Shown here: piece after piece, positions 1 through 7,942 of the stretch
Layout: each line of letters begins with the position of its first letter
How positions within the stretch are numbered: position 1 is the stretch's first letter
Assembly (NCBI GenBank): GCA_947566705.1
Contig: CANOLA010000033.1
Location: 1 to 32,751 of the forward strand
Length of the DNA stretch: 32,751 nt
Direction of reading: 5' to 3'
From: an uncultured Lachnospiraceae bacterium
GTDB taxonomy: Bacteria; Bacillota; Clostridia; Lachnospirales; Lachnospiraceae
Program-made: the position numbers and the translations under genes
The notes under the pieces: generated by a model
Seen by the model: the letters and a program-made list of their open reading frames with translations, nothing else
What the model was told of the DNA's origin: nothing
Database searches by the model: none

Positions 1-1329
1 CTGATTTATCTGTTTGAGATTACCCTGACATTACCGGGTATTGCCGGTGTAATCCTTGGTATCGGTATGGCGGTGGATGCAAATGTTATTATCATCTCCC
101 GAATCCGCGAAGAGGTGGCGGGCGGAAAGTCCGTGCTTGTGGCAATTAAAGAAGGCTACAGGAAAGCACTTTCGGCAATTGTTGACGGAAACGTAACGAC
201 ATTTATTGCAGCCCTTGTGCTGATGTGGCTCAGCTCAGGTACCGTCAAGGGATTTGCATATACTCTGATGATTTCCATTCTGGTTTCAGCCTTTACTGCG
301 CTTGTGATATCCAGATACCTGAATCTTGCGCTGTATGCAGTCGGGTTCCAGAGTGAAAAGCTGTACGGACGTGCAAAAGAGCGTAAGACGATTGACTTTA
401 TGAAAAACCGTTATAAATGGTTTGCAGTATCCCTTGTTGTAATTGTAGCTGGATTTGTGGGAATGGCTGCATATGCGGCAGGCGGAAAAGGTGCATTAAA
501 CTACAGTCTGGAGTTTGTCGGCGGTACAGCGATTTCTGCGGACTTTGGCAAGGATTACACAGTTGATGAAGTAGAGGATACCATTGTTCCGGAGATTGCA
601 GATGTGATAAAGAGTAAAAACATCCAGGCAAGTACCGTATCGGGAAGCAATGTTGTGTCATTTAAGACAAAGACGCTTTCCCAGGAACAGCGTGAAGCAG
701 TGAATGACCTGCTGGTGGACAAATTCAGTGTGGACAAATCCACCATTGAGAGCCAGAGTATCGGTTCCACGGTCAGCAGTGAGATGCGCAGAAACGCATT
801 GCTTGCAGTAATTGTGGCATGTATCTGTATGCTTTTGTATATCTGGCTCCGTTTCAAGGATATCCGTTTTGCAGGAAGCGCAATTGCAGCGCTTGTGCAT
901 GACGTACTGGTAATGCTGACCGCATATGCGCTGATCCGTATTTCGGTCGGCAACACGTTTATTGCATGTATGCTTACTATTGTCGGATATTCCATTAACG
1001 ATACAATTGTCATTTTTGACCGTATCCGTGAGAACATGCATGGGGTTAAAAAACAGACGCCGGAGTCACTGGCAGAAATTGCCAACCGCTCACTGACACA
1101 GACGCTGGGGCGTTCCATCAATACCTCAGTTACAACGATTGTGATGGTTCTGCTGCTGTTTATTTTAGGCGTATCATCCATCCGTGAGTTTGCACTGCCG
1201 TTAATGGTCGGGTTAGTCAGCGGTACTTACTCATCCATCTTTATTGCAGGCTGTCTGTGGTATGTTATGAAGCTTCACCTGGGTAAGGGAAAACTGGTGA
1301 AGTCATCTGCAAAAAAAGTAAAACAGTAA
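1..1329 (+). CDS. secDF: Protein translocase subunit SecDF, 3' part of gene
   Basis: The reading frame is open from base 1, so the gene starts upstream of the window. The first residues carry the end of a SecD module: a membrane segment followed by GIGMAVDANV and ISRIREE, the typical SecD motif. About 120 residues later a SecF module begins, with the periplasmic-type SLEFVGGTAI stretch and the late motif TIVGYSINDTIVIFDRIREN. Having SecD and SecF on one chain is the usual fused SecDF of Bacillus and many Clostridia. SecDF works with SecYEG at the membrane and uses the proton or sodium gradient to pull secreted proteins outward. The C-terminus ends in a basic tail after the last membrane helix. 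A strong terminator follows 15 bases after the stop. Family assignment is very sure; only the start is missing. Confidence 0.96.
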   Translation: MIYLFEITLTLPGIAGVILGIGMAVDANVIIISRIREEVAGGKSVLVAIKEGYRKALSAIVDGNVTTFIAALVLMWLSSGTVKGFAYTLMISILVSAFTALVISRYLNLALYAVGFQSEKLYGRAKERKTIDFMKNRYKWFAVSLVVIVAGFVGMAAYAAGGKGALNYSLEFVGGTAISADFGKDYTVDEVEDTIVPEIADVIKSKNIQASTVSGSNVVSFKTKTLSQEQREAVNDLLVDKFSVDKSTIESQSIGSTVSSEMRRNALLAVIVACICMLLYIWLRFKDIRFAGSAIAALVHDVLVMLTAYALIRISVGNTFIACMLTIVGYSINDTIVIFDRIRENMHGVKKQTPESLAEIANRSLTQTLGRSINTSVTTIVMVLLLFILGVSSIREFALPLMVGLVSGTYSSIFIAGCLWYVMKLHLGKGKLVKSSAKKVKQ

Positions 1330-1343
1330 TAAAAATGATGCGG

Positions 1344-1377
1344 GGGACTGTGGATTGGATTCACAGTCCCTTTTTTT
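1344..1377 (+). terminator. Rho-independent terminator after secDF
   Basis: A nine-base stem, GGGACTGTG (1344-1352) with CACAGTCCC (1362-1370), is followed directly by seven T (1371-1377). It closes the secDF transcription unit. Confidence 0.93.
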
Positions 1378-1434
1378 ATCCAGGGTGGACATATCCGCTT
1401 TGTTATTTATGGAAGAAAGGTACGGGAAGAAAAA

Positions 1435-1698
1435 ATGTGGAAACAGGCGGGAGTTATTTACCTTATCGCAGTAAATGCTGTGGGATTTTTTCTGATGCAT
1501 GCCGATAAGGAAAGGGCAAAAAAACACAGGTGGAGGATTTCGGAGCGCACCCTTTTTGCCGTAAGCCTTCTTGGCGGCAGCGCCGGGGCATGGGCCGGAA
1601 TGTATGTATTCCGGCATAAAACAAGGCACTGGTATTTTGTGGCAGGAATTCCCGCAATACTTGTGATACAAATCATTGCATTGTTTTCTGTGATTTAG
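1435..1698 (+). CDS. DUF1294 family small membrane protein
   Basis: An 87-residue protein with a hydrophobic N-terminal helix, a short basic loop (DKERAKKHRWRISERTL), a Gly/Ala-rich second helix (LLGGSAGAWAGMY), then FRHKTRHWYF and a hydrophobic C-terminal helix. The sequence R-I-S-E-R-T-L, the GGSAGA motif and the HKT-x-H-x-x-F motif are the signature of DUF1294 (PF06961). The function of this family is unknown; members are integral membrane proteins and are sometimes fused to cold-shock or nucleic-acid-binding domains, which this one is not. Length is normal for the single-domain form. It sits between the secDF terminator and glyA, and the glyA promoter overlaps its last codons. I see no clear promoter of its own; a purine-rich stretch before ATG 1435 can act as ribosome binding site. 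Confidence 0.9.
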   Translation: MWKQAGVIYLIAVNAVGFFLMHADKERAKKHRWRISERTLFAVSLLGGSAGAWAGMYVFRHKTRHWYFVAGIPAILVIQIIALFSVI

Positions 1699-1704
1699 TA
1701 TAAT
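1676..1704 (+). promoter_or_regulatory. Sigma-A type promoter for glyA
   Basis: TTGCAT (1676-1681), a 17-base spacer and TATAAT (1699-1704). It lies across the 3' end of the DUF1294 gene and predicts a transcript start near 1711, giving glyA a leader of about 60 bases. Confidence 0.7.
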
Positions 1705-1728
1705 TACTGGTAATAGGGTTTGAAATAC

Positions 1729-1752
1729 CTCCCGAAGGGGAGTGCAATAAAA
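1729..1752 (+). repeat. Short leader hairpin shared with the hpt leader
   Basis: In the glyA leader, CTCCC and GGGAG form a five-base stem around GAAG, followed by TGCAATAAAA. The pattern CCCGAAGGG, four bases, GCAATAAAA recurs as CCCGGAGGG, four bases, GCAATAAAA at 21478-21499, with identical spacing, also just before a ribosome binding site. No poly-T follows, so it is not a terminator. Confidence 0.5.
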
Positions 1753-1769
1753 GATTAAGGAGAAAAAAT

Positions 1770-3017
1770 ATGTACACACTAAAAGATATTCAGACAGTAG
1801 ATCCTGAAATTGCAGCAGCAATTACGGCGGAATTTGAAAGGCAGAGCAGCCATATTGAGCTGATTGCTTCCGAGAACTGGGTAAGTCCGGCGGTTATGTC
1901 GGCAATGGGAAGCGTTCTTACCAATAAATATGCAGAAGGATATCCGGGCAGACGTTATTACGGCGGATGTGAGTGCGTGGACGTGGTTGAGGACCTTGCA
2001 AGGGAGCGTGCAAAAAAGCTTTTTGGATGTGAGTATGTGAATGTCCAGCCGCATTCCGGCGCACAGGCAAATATGGCGGTGCAGTTTGCTGTTTTAAAAC
2101 CTGGCGATACCGTTATGGGAATGAACTTAGACCACGGCGGACACCTGACCCATGGTTCACCGGTCAATTTTTCCGGAAGCTATTTTAATATTGTGCCTTA
2201 CGGGGTGAATGATGAGGGATTTATTGATTATGATAAAGTAAGGGAGACTGCGCTCCAGTGTAAACCTAAAATGATCATTGCGGGAGCATCTGCATATGCA
2301 AGGACCATTGACTTCAAAAAATTCCGTGAAATAGCGGATGAGGTGGACGCAGTACTTATGGTGGACATGGCCCATATCGCAGGACTGGTTGCGGCAGGGC
2401 TTCATCCAAGTCCGGTACCATATGCGCATGTAATCACAACCACGACCCATAAGACTCTGCGCGGACCGCGCGGCGGCATGATTTTATGCAGCAACGAGGT
2501 AAATGAAAAATATAACTTTAACAAGGCAATTTTCCCTGGAATCCAGGGCGGACCTTTAATGCATGTCATTGCGGCAAAGGCAGTCTGCTTTGAGGAGGCG
2601 TTAAAGCCGGAATTTAAGGAATACCAGAAGCAGGTGGTAAACAATGCACAAGCGCTGTGCAAAGGCTTACAGAGCCGCGATATCAAGATTGTATCCGACG
2701 GTACGGACAATCATCTGATGCTTGTGGATTTAACTCCGTATGAGCTGACAGGAAAGGCTGTGGAGAAGCTTCTTGACAGTGCGCATATTACAGCAAACAA
2801 AAATACGATTCCAAACGACCCGCAGAAGCCGTTTGTCACAAGCGGTATCCGTCTTGGTTCGCCTGCGGCTACGTCAAGGGGACTGAAGGAAGATGATTTT
2901 GACCAGGTGGCATCTGCAATTGCGATGCTGGTTAAAAACGGGGAATCCGCAGTGGACGAGGCGAAGTCAATTGTGAAAACCCTGACAGAGAAATATCCAT
3001 TGCAGAGTTTTGAATAA
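1770..3017 (+). CDS. glyA: Serine hydroxymethyltransferase
   Basis: A 415-residue PLP enzyme that interconverts serine plus tetrahydrofolate with glycine plus 5,10-methylene-tetrahydrofolate, the main cytosolic source of one-carbon units. The PLP lysine is Lys228 in [14 protein letters not shown], the family signature. Other marks are the N-terminal [14 protein letters not shown], the stretch [11 protein letters not shown], and [19 protein letters not shown] before the PLP lysine. The length is the usual bacterial length. The start is set by AAGGAG, eight bases before ATG 1770. It has its own promoter, and serS follows 21 bases after its stop, so the two are probably cotranscribed. Confidence 0.97.
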   Translation: MYTLKDIQTVDPEIAAAITAEFERQSSHIELIASENWVSPAVMSAMGSVLTNKYAEGYPGRRYYGGCECVDVVEDLARERAKKLFGCEYVNVQPHSGAQANMAVQFAVLKPGDTVMGMNLDHGGHLTHGSPVNFSGSYFNIVPYGVNDEGFIDYDKVRETALQCKPKMIIAGASAYARTIDFKKFREIADEVDAVLMVDMAHIAGLVAAGLHPSPVPYAHVITTTTHKTLRGPRGGMILCSNEVNEKYNFNKAIFPGIQGGPLMHVIAAKAVCFEEALKPEFKEYQKQVVNNAQALCKGLQSRDIKIVSDGTDNHLMLVDLTPYELTGKAVEKLLDSAHITANKNTIPNDPQKPFVTSGIRLGSPAATSRGLKEDDFDQVASAIAMLVKNGESAVDEAKSIVKTLTEKYPLQSFE

Positions 3018-3038
3018 TACAAAGTTCGGGAGGAACTT

Positions 3039-4325
3039 ATGATTGATATTAAATTTTTACGGGAAAATCCGGAAATTGTTAAGGATAACATTAAAAAGAA
3101 ATTCCAGGAACACAAACTTGCCCTTGTGGACGAAGTGATTGAACTGGATGCAAAATCCCGCGCAGCGCAGGCAGAGGCAGACGCCCTGCGTGCGAATAAA
3201 AATAAGATTTCCAAACAGATTGGAGCGCTGATGGCGCAGGGAAAGAAAGATGAGGCAGAGAAAGTCAAGGCAGAGATTGCAGCAAATGCAGCCCGCCTTG
3301 CCGAGCTGGAAGAGCAGGAAAAAGAGCTTTCTGAAAAAGTTACGAAAATCATGATGACTATTCCAAACATCATTGATCCGTCCGTTCCGGTTGGAAAGGA
3401 TGACAGCTGTAATGTTGAGATTGAGAAGTTCGGGGAGCCGGTGGTACCGGACTTTGAAATTCCGTACCATACCGAGATTATGGAAAAATTCAATGGAATT
3501 GACCTGGATGCAGCAGGAAAGGTTGCGGGCAATGGCTTCTATTACCTGATGGGTGATATTGCAAGGCTTCACTCCGCAGTGATTTCCTATGCAAGGGATT
3601 TCATGATTGACAGAGGGTTCACATACTGTGTGCCGCCGTTTATGATTCGTTCGAGTGTTGTTACGGGCGTTATGAGCTTTGACGAGATGGACGCCATGAT
3701 GTACAAGATTGAAGGCGAGGACCTTTACCTGATTGGGACAAGCGAGCATTCCATGATTGGAAAATTCATTGATACCATTAATGACGAGGACAAGCTGCCT
3801 TTCACACTGACAAGTTATTCTCCGTGCTTCCGTAAGGAAAAGGGAGCGCATGGCATAGAAGAGCGCGGCGTTTACCGGATTCACCAGTTTGAGAAGCAGG
3901 AAATGATTGTTGTATGCAAACCGGAAGAGGCATCCATATGGTATGAGAAGCTCTGGCAGAATACCGTGGATTTATTCCGCAGTCTGGATATTCCGGTGCG
4001 TACACTGGAGTGCTGTTCCGGAGACCTGGCAGACCTTAAGGTGAAATCCTGCGATGTGGAGGCATGGTCCCCGCGGCAGAAGAAATACTTTGAGGTTGGA
4101 AGCTGTTCAAATCTGGGGGATGCCCAGGCAAGACGGCTGAAAATCCGTGTGAAAGGAAAAGACGGTAAAAAATATTTTGCGAATACATTAAACAATACCG
4201 TTGTGGCACCGCCGCGTATGCTGATTGCATTTCTGGAAAACAACTTAAATGCAGACGGCAGCGTGAATATCCCGGAGGCACTGCGGCCGTATATGGGCGG
4301 TATGGAGAAGCTGGCGGTAAAATAA
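3039..4325 (+). CDS. serS: Serine--tRNA ligase
   Basis: A 428-residue class II aminoacyl-tRNA synthetase that charges tRNA-Ser. The N-terminus is the long antiparallel coiled-coil arm that recognises the tRNA-Ser variable arm (about residues 25-110, rich in Lys, Ala and Glu). Motif 2 starts at Phe264 with FRKEKGAHG and continues GVYRIHQFEKQEM. The region FEVGSCSNLGDAQARRLKIR is typical. Motif 3 reads TLNNTVVAPPRMLIAFLENN rather than the commoner TLNGSGLAVGRT form; I believe this variant is normal for SerRS of this lineage, since the ATP-contacting Arg is kept. GGGAGGAA precedes ATG 3039. No T-box is visible upstream; the gene is close behind glyA. Confidence 0.96.
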   Translation: MIDIKFLRENPEIVKDNIKKKFQEHKLALVDEVIELDAKSRAAQAEADALRANKNKISKQIGALMAQGKKDEAEKVKAEIAANAARLAELEEQEKELSEKVTKIMMTIPNIIDPSVPVGKDDSCNVEIEKFGEPVVPDFEIPYHTEIMEKFNGIDLDAAGKVAGNGFYYLMGDIARLHSAVISYARDFMIDRGFTYCVPPFMIRSSVVTGVMSFDEMDAMMYKIEGEDLYLIGTSEHSMIGKFIDTINDEDKLPFTLTSYSPCFRKEKGAHGIEERGVYRIHQFEKQEMIVVCKPEEASIWYEKLWQNTVDLFRSLDIPVRTLECCSGDLADLKVKSCDVEAWSPRQKKYFEVGSCSNLGDAQARRLKIRVKGKDGKKYFANTLNNTVVAPPRMLIAFLENNLNADGSVNIPEALRPYMGGMEKLAVK

Positions 4326-4351
4326 ATAACCAAAAGCAGCTTTGGGAATGA

Positions 4352-4380
4352 TTGACAAAAATTTGTCAAAATGTTACCAT
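4352..4380 (+). promoter_or_regulatory. crt promoter with Rex-like palindrome over the -35 box
   Basis: TTGACA (4352-4357), a 17-base spacer and TACCAT (4375-4380). The -35 box is the left end of a perfect inverted repeat, TTGACAAA and TTTGTCAA separated by AA (4352-4369). The spacing of TTG, AA, TT and CAA matches the known Rex (redox repressor) site frame, though four specific positions differ from the consensus. Confidence 0.6.
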
Positions 4381-4384
4381 AAAT

Positions 4385-4434
4385 TGTAGTATTCCGTAAG
4401 GAATATTGCCTTCGCGAAGCGGATTTTCATGTGC
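4385..4434 (+). repeat. Family I hairpin repeat, copy A (crt leader)
   Basis: TGTAGTATT (4385-4393), CC, GTAA, GG, seven bases, CC, then TTCGC (4111 offset: 4411-4415), GAA, GCGGA (4419-4423) and TTTTCAT. The first hairpin pairs TATTCC (4390-4395) with GGAATA (4400-4405); the second pairs TTCGC with GCGGA through one U-G pair. The layout matches copies at 17777 and 31368, and partly 11877. It lies between the crt promoter and its ribosome binding site. Confidence 0.65.
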
Positions 4435-4479
4435 TTTGCCCCATTAAAAAAATATAAAGGTTTTAGGAGGAATTTTACT

Positions 4480-5283
4480 ATGAGTGAATTTAAAAACTTA
4501 ACACTTGATGTGTCAGATGGAATCGCTGTTCTTGCCATTTCAAGACCGGCAGCATTAAATGCATTAAACTCTGAGACTCTGGATGAGTTAAATGTCTGCC
4601 TGTGCGAGATCGAAAAGAATGATGACATTAAAGTTGTCATCTTAACCGGCGGTCCGGATAAGAAAGGCAATGAATTCAAATCATTCGTAGCCGGAGCTGA
4701 TATTGCCGAGATGGTAAACTTTACAGCGCCTGAGGCACGCGCATTCGGAATTAAGGCATCAGAGCCGTTCTTTAAACTGCAGAATATGCGTCAGGTAACA
4801 ATTGCTGCCATTAACGGATTTGCACTTGGCGGGGGATGCGAGATTGCAATGAGCTGTGATATCCGTATCGCAAGTGACAATGCAGTATTCGCACAGCCGG
4901 AATGCGGACTTGGAATCATTCCGGGATTCGGCGGAACACAGAGACTTGCACGTCTGGTAGGTATGGGACGAGCAAAGGAAATGATCTTTACCTGTGACAA
5001 TGTGGATGCAAACGAAGCATACCGTATCGGACTTGTAAATAAAGTAGTAGCGAAAGAAGAACTGATGCAGACTGCAAAAGACATGGCTGCAAAGATTATT
5101 TCCAAGGGAAGCTATGCAGTATCTGTTGCAAAGGCTGCCATCAACAACGGCTATGATATGGATATCAGAAACGCAGTAGAGATGGAGGCAAACCTGTTTG
5201 GCGTTGTCAATGATACAAACGATAAGAAAGAAGGCATGGGAGCGTTCCTGGAGAAGAGGGCTGCCAATCTGACAGATTTTTAA
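4480..5283 (+). CDS. crt: Short-chain enoyl-CoA hydratase (crotonase)
   Basis: A 267-residue crotonase-fold protein that hydrates crotonyl-CoA reversibly to 3-hydroxybutyryl-CoA in butyrate formation. The two catalytic glutamates of this family are present: Glu121 in ALGGGCEIAMSCD and Glu141 in FAQPECGLGIIPGFGG, 20 apart as in rat enoyl-CoA hydratase. The oxyanion-hole region FVAGADIAEM is also there. I chose ATG 4480, preceded by TTAGGAGG at 4464-4470, over an earlier in-frame ATG at 4429 that falls within the leader repeat. It stands alone: no thl, bcd, etf or hbd neighbour is in the window, unlike the clustered bcs operons of many butyrate producers. A terminator follows at 5310. Related acyl-CoA hydratases are possible, but the short-chain crotonase type fits best. 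Confidence 0.92.
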   Translation: MSEFKNLTLDVSDGIAVLAISRPAALNALNSETLDELNVCLCEIEKNDDIKVVILTGGPDKKGNEFKSFVAGADIAEMVNFTAPEARAFGIKASEPFFKLQNMRQVTIAAINGFALGGGCEIAMSCDIRIASDNAVFAQPECGLGIIPGFGGTQRLARLVGMGRAKEMIFTCDNVDANEAYRIGLVNKVVAKEELMQTAKDMAAKIISKGSYAVSVAKAAINNGYDMDIRNAVEMEANLFGVVNDTNDKKEGMGAFLEKRAANLTDF

Positions 5284-5309
5284 TCTGCCGGAAAAACGGA
5301 CATACTTAT

Positions 5310-5344
5310 GGACGGGAAATCATTGTATTTCCCGTCCTGTTTTA
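5310..5344 (+). terminator. Rho-independent terminator after crt
   Basis: An 11-base perfect stem, GGACGGGAAAT (5310-5320) with ATTTCCCGTCC (5327-5337), loop CATTGT, then TGTTTTAT. Its position argues against starting mutY at ATG 5308, which would lie in this stem. Confidence 0.85.
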
Positions 5345-5370
5345 TAAATGGGAAACGGGCAGGATATATC

Positions 5371-6447
5371 ATGCTGGATGAGTATAATTTAAACAAAATC
5401 GTGGAACCACTGCAGAAATGGTTTCTGGAAAATGCAAGGACTCTTCCGTGGCGGGACGATCCCACACCCTATCATGTCTGGATTTCAGAGATTATGCTGC
5501 AGCAGACCAGAGTGGAGGCAGTCAGGTCATATTTTGAGCGGTTTGTGAAAGAACTGCCGGATGTGTATGCGCTTGCAGAATGTCCTGAGGACAGGTATTT
5601 AAAACTCTGGGAAGGACTGGGGTATTATAACCGGGTGCGGAATATGAATGCGGCAGCAAAGCAGATTGTGGAAAATTACGGCGGCAGGATTCCGTCTAAT
5701 TATGAAGAACTGCTGAAGCTGAAAGGAATTGGAAATTACACGGCAGGCGCAATTGCCTCCATAGCCTGCAACCAGCCGGTTCCGGCAGTGGATGGAAACG
5801 TACTGAGGGTTATTTCCAGAATAAGCGGCGATGATTCGGATATTATGAAACAGTCCGTTAAGACTCACATGGAAGAGAAATTAAGAAGTCTCATGACCGC
5901 GGACCTGGAAACAGAATTAAAGCCCCGTATCTTTAACCAGGCGCTGATGGAACTGGGAGCGCTGGTCTGTGTTCCGAACGGCGAGCCGCACTGCGGCCAG
6001 TGTCCGTTAAATGATGTCTGTGAGGCATACAGACAGGGGAGAACTGCAGAAATTCCGGTCAGGTCAAAGGCAGGGGCACGCAGGATTGAGAAAAAAACCA
6101 TTTTCATCATAAAGGATGGTGAGAAGATTGCCATACGTAAGCGGCCCAGAAGAGGACTTCTGGCGGGACTGTATGAATTTCCCGGACATGAAGGGCATAT
6201 GAAACAGGATGAGGCTCTTTCCTATATGAAATTACTTGGCTATATGCCGATAAGAATCCGGCCGCTTGGAGAAGCAAAGCATGTTTTTTCCCATGTGGAA
6301 TGGCATATGACAGGATATGCAGTGCAGGTGGAGGAAGTACCTGAAAGCAGAAACGGAATATTTTTTGTGGAGGTTTCGGAACTTAGCAGACAGTATGCAG
6401 TTCCTGCAGCCTTTGCACGGTACATGGAATTCATAAACATGAATTAA
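5371..6447 (+). CDS. mutY: A/G-specific adenine DNA glycosylase
   Basis: A 358-residue base-excision repair enzyme that removes adenine mispaired with 8-oxoguanine or guanine. The helix-hairpin-helix reads LKGIGNYTAGAIASIA. Catalytic Glu40 is in WISEIMLQQTRV and Asp141 in VDGNVLRV, matching E. coli Glu37 and Asp138. An iron-sulfur cluster loop follows (CVPNGEPHCGQCPLNDVC), with seven residues between the first two cysteines rather than the six of E. coli. The C-terminal third (about residues 235-358) is the MutT-like domain that recognises 8-oxoG, with FPGHEG and HVFSHVEWHM. ATG 5371 is chosen because an upstream in-frame ATG lies in the crt terminator; the ribosome binding site (CAGGAT) is weak. 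A hairpin at 6475 ends the gene. Confidence 0.95.
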   Translation: MLDEYNLNKIVEPLQKWFLENARTLPWRDDPTPYHVWISEIMLQQTRVEAVRSYFERFVKELPDVYALAECPEDRYLKLWEGLGYYNRVRNMNAAAKQIVENYGGRIPSNYEELLKLKGIGNYTAGAIASIACNQPVPAVDGNVLRVISRISGDDSDIMKQSVKTHMEEKLRSLMTADLETELKPRIFNQALMELGALVCVPNGEPHCGQCPLNDVCEAYRQGRTAEIPVRSKAGARRIEKKTIFIIKDGEKIAIRKRPRRGLLAGLYEFPGHEGHMKQDEALSYMKLLGYMPIRIRPLGEAKHVFSHVEWHMTGYAVQVEEVPESRNGIFFVEVSELSRQYAVPAAFARYMEFINMN

Positions 6448-6474
6448 ACAAGGGATAAAACACATGAAAAGAGG

Positions 6475-6501
6475 AAAACCGGTGCATGCCACACCGGTTT
6501 T
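6475..6501 (+). terminator. Hairpin terminator after mutY
   Basis: AAAACCGGTG (6475-6484) pairs perfectly with CACCGGTTTT (6492-6501). The U-run is inside the stem and only a few T follow, so it is a moderate terminator and could work in both directions. Confidence 0.75.
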
Positions 6502-6732
6502 GTATGAAAAAGATTAAGTATGAGAAAGAAAAATCTGTTTTTTAAGGGAGGTCCCCGCGCCGTGTAAGGGTGCGAGGAAGATGAAAAAGAAAAAAGTTAT
6601 TTTCTTGCTTACAGTAGATAGTATAAGTTTTATTTATGAAATTGATGTGTGGAGATTATGAGAATTCTGTTAATAAAATGTGAACAAATGAAAAAACAAA
6701 GTGATTCTTAAGACAAAATTAAGTAAAAAAAG

Positions 6733-6761
6733 TTCGACTGTATTCACAAAATGTGTATAAT
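6733..6761 (+). promoter_or_regulatory. Sigma-A type promoter for glf
   Basis: TTCGAC (6733-6738), a 17-base spacer and a perfect TATAAT (6756-6761). The predicted start near 6768 gives a leader of about 29 bases to the glf start at 6797. Confidence 0.65.
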
Positions 6762-6796
6762 AATAAATGATACGAAATAAGACAAAGGGGAAAAAT

Positions 6797-7942
6797 ATGT
6801 ACGATTATATCATTGTCGGCTCCGGGATTGCCGGTGCAGCAGTTGCCAGAAAGCTGGCAGAGGAGAAGAATAAAAAAATTCTGGTAATAGAGAAAAGAAG
6901 TCATATAGCGGGAAACTGTTACGATAAACCGGACAAATACGGAATTCTGGTTCATGAATACGGCCCGCATATTTTCCATACAGAGGATGAAGGAGTGAGA
7001 GAGTTTTTATCCCGTTTCACCGAATGGTATGATTTCGGTCATGAAGTGGTGGCAAAGGTGGGAGACAGGCTGATTCCCGTACCGTTTAACCTGAACACCC
7101 TGCATATGGTGTATGACGGGGAAAAGGCAGCACGGCTGGAGGAAAAGCTGGTAAAAGAGTATGGGGAAGGAAGCCGCGTACCCATCATGAAGCTCAGGGA
7201 AAACAGCGATGCGGATGTGCGTGAGATTGCAGATTTTGTATACAAAAACGTATTTTTATACTATACCATGAAACAATGGGGGCAAAAGCCTGAGGAAATC
7301 AGTCCGGAGGTTACGGGGCGTGTGCCGGTTGTCATATCAAGGGATAATCGTTATTTTAAGGATAAATACCAGAGCATGCCGCTTCATGGATATACGCCGA
7401 TGTTTGAAAAGATGCTTTCGCATGAAAATATCGAAATCAGGACTGGTACGGACTGCAGAAGGGTCCTGGAATTTAAGAATGGAAAAATATATTTTGAGGG
7501 CAGTGAGTATACAGGGGGCGTTGTTTATACAGGGGCAATTGATGAACTGTTCGGCTGCAGGTTCGGCAGGCTGCCGTACCGTTCGCTTGATTTTAGGTTT
7601 GAGCATCTGCCGCAGGATTCTTTCCAGGGACACAGCGTGGTCAACTATACCGTGAGCGAGGATTATACACGCATTACCGAGTTTAAATACCTGACCGGAC
7701 AGAAGGATGCAAAAGGAACGACCATAGTAAAGGAATATCCGTTTGCCTATACAGGAGCCGAAAACGAAATTCCTTATTATGCAATCTTAAATGAGGAAAA
7801 TGAAAAACTGTATGAAAAATACAGAAAACTGACAGAGGAATATCCGCATTTTTACCTGCTGGGCAGGCTTGCGGAATATAAATATTACAATATAGATGCC
7901 ATGTGCAGAAAGGCAATGGATCTTGCGGAGGAACTCAGATGA
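6797..7942 (+). CDS. glf: UDP-galactopyranose mutase
   Basis: A 381-residue FAD enzyme that converts UDP-galactopyranose to UDP-galactofuranose, the donor for galactofuranose in cell-surface glycans. The N-terminal Rossmann motif is YIIVGSGIAGAAVARKL, followed by the Glf marks GNCYD and EYGPHIFHT. The middle carries YYTMKQWGQKPEEI, and the C-terminal part has ITEFKYLTG and LGRLAEYKYYNID, which hold flavin- and substrate-binding residues in this family. ATG 6797 is preferred to ATG 6767 because AAAGGGG lies just before it and the promoter -10 box is at 6756. It overlaps the next gene by four bases (ATGA), so the two are translationally coupled. Confidence 0.95.
   Translation: MYDYIIVGSGIAGAAVARKLAEEKNKKILVIEKRSHIAGNCYDKPDKYGILVHEYGPHIFHTEDEGVREFLSRFTEWYDFGHEVVAKVGDRLIPVPFNLNTLHMVYDGEKAARLEEKLVKEYGEGSRVPIMKLRENSDADVREIADFVYKNVFLYYTMKQWGQKPEEISPEVTGRVPVVISRDNRYFKDKYQSMPLHGYTPMFEKMLSHENIEIRTGTDCRRVLEFKNGKIYFEGSEYTGGVVYTGAIDELFGCRFGRLPYRSLDFRFEHLPQDSFQGHSVVNYTVSEDYTRITEFKYLTGQKDAKGTTIVKEYPFAYTGAENEIPYYAILNEENEKLYEKYRKLTEEYPHFYLLGRLAEYKYYNIDAMCRKAMDLAEELR

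Larger units (their letters stand above)
6448..6796 (+). other. Intergenic region between mutY and glf
   Basis: This 349-base stretch holds the mutY terminator (6475-6501) and the glf promoter (6733-6761). Between them is AT-rich sequence with a short Lys-rich reading frame (6581-6661, 26 codons, starting MKKKKVIFLL), preceded by GCGAGGA. A second, 17-codon frame starts at ATG 6658 and overlaps its stop. I recognise neither; both may be chance. No tRNA or other structured RNA is evident. Confidence 0.5.

Noticed and set aside
5308-5370. Upstream ATG that would extend MutY by 21 residues
   Set aside because: It lies in the stem of the crt terminator and the family's N-terminus starts near the later ATG.
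6581-6661. 26-codon Lys-rich frame before glf, followed by an overlapping 17-codon frame
   Set aside because: AT-rich, no recognised domain, weak ribosome binding sites, and the glf promoter lies downstream of them. Kept only as a note in the intergenic entry.
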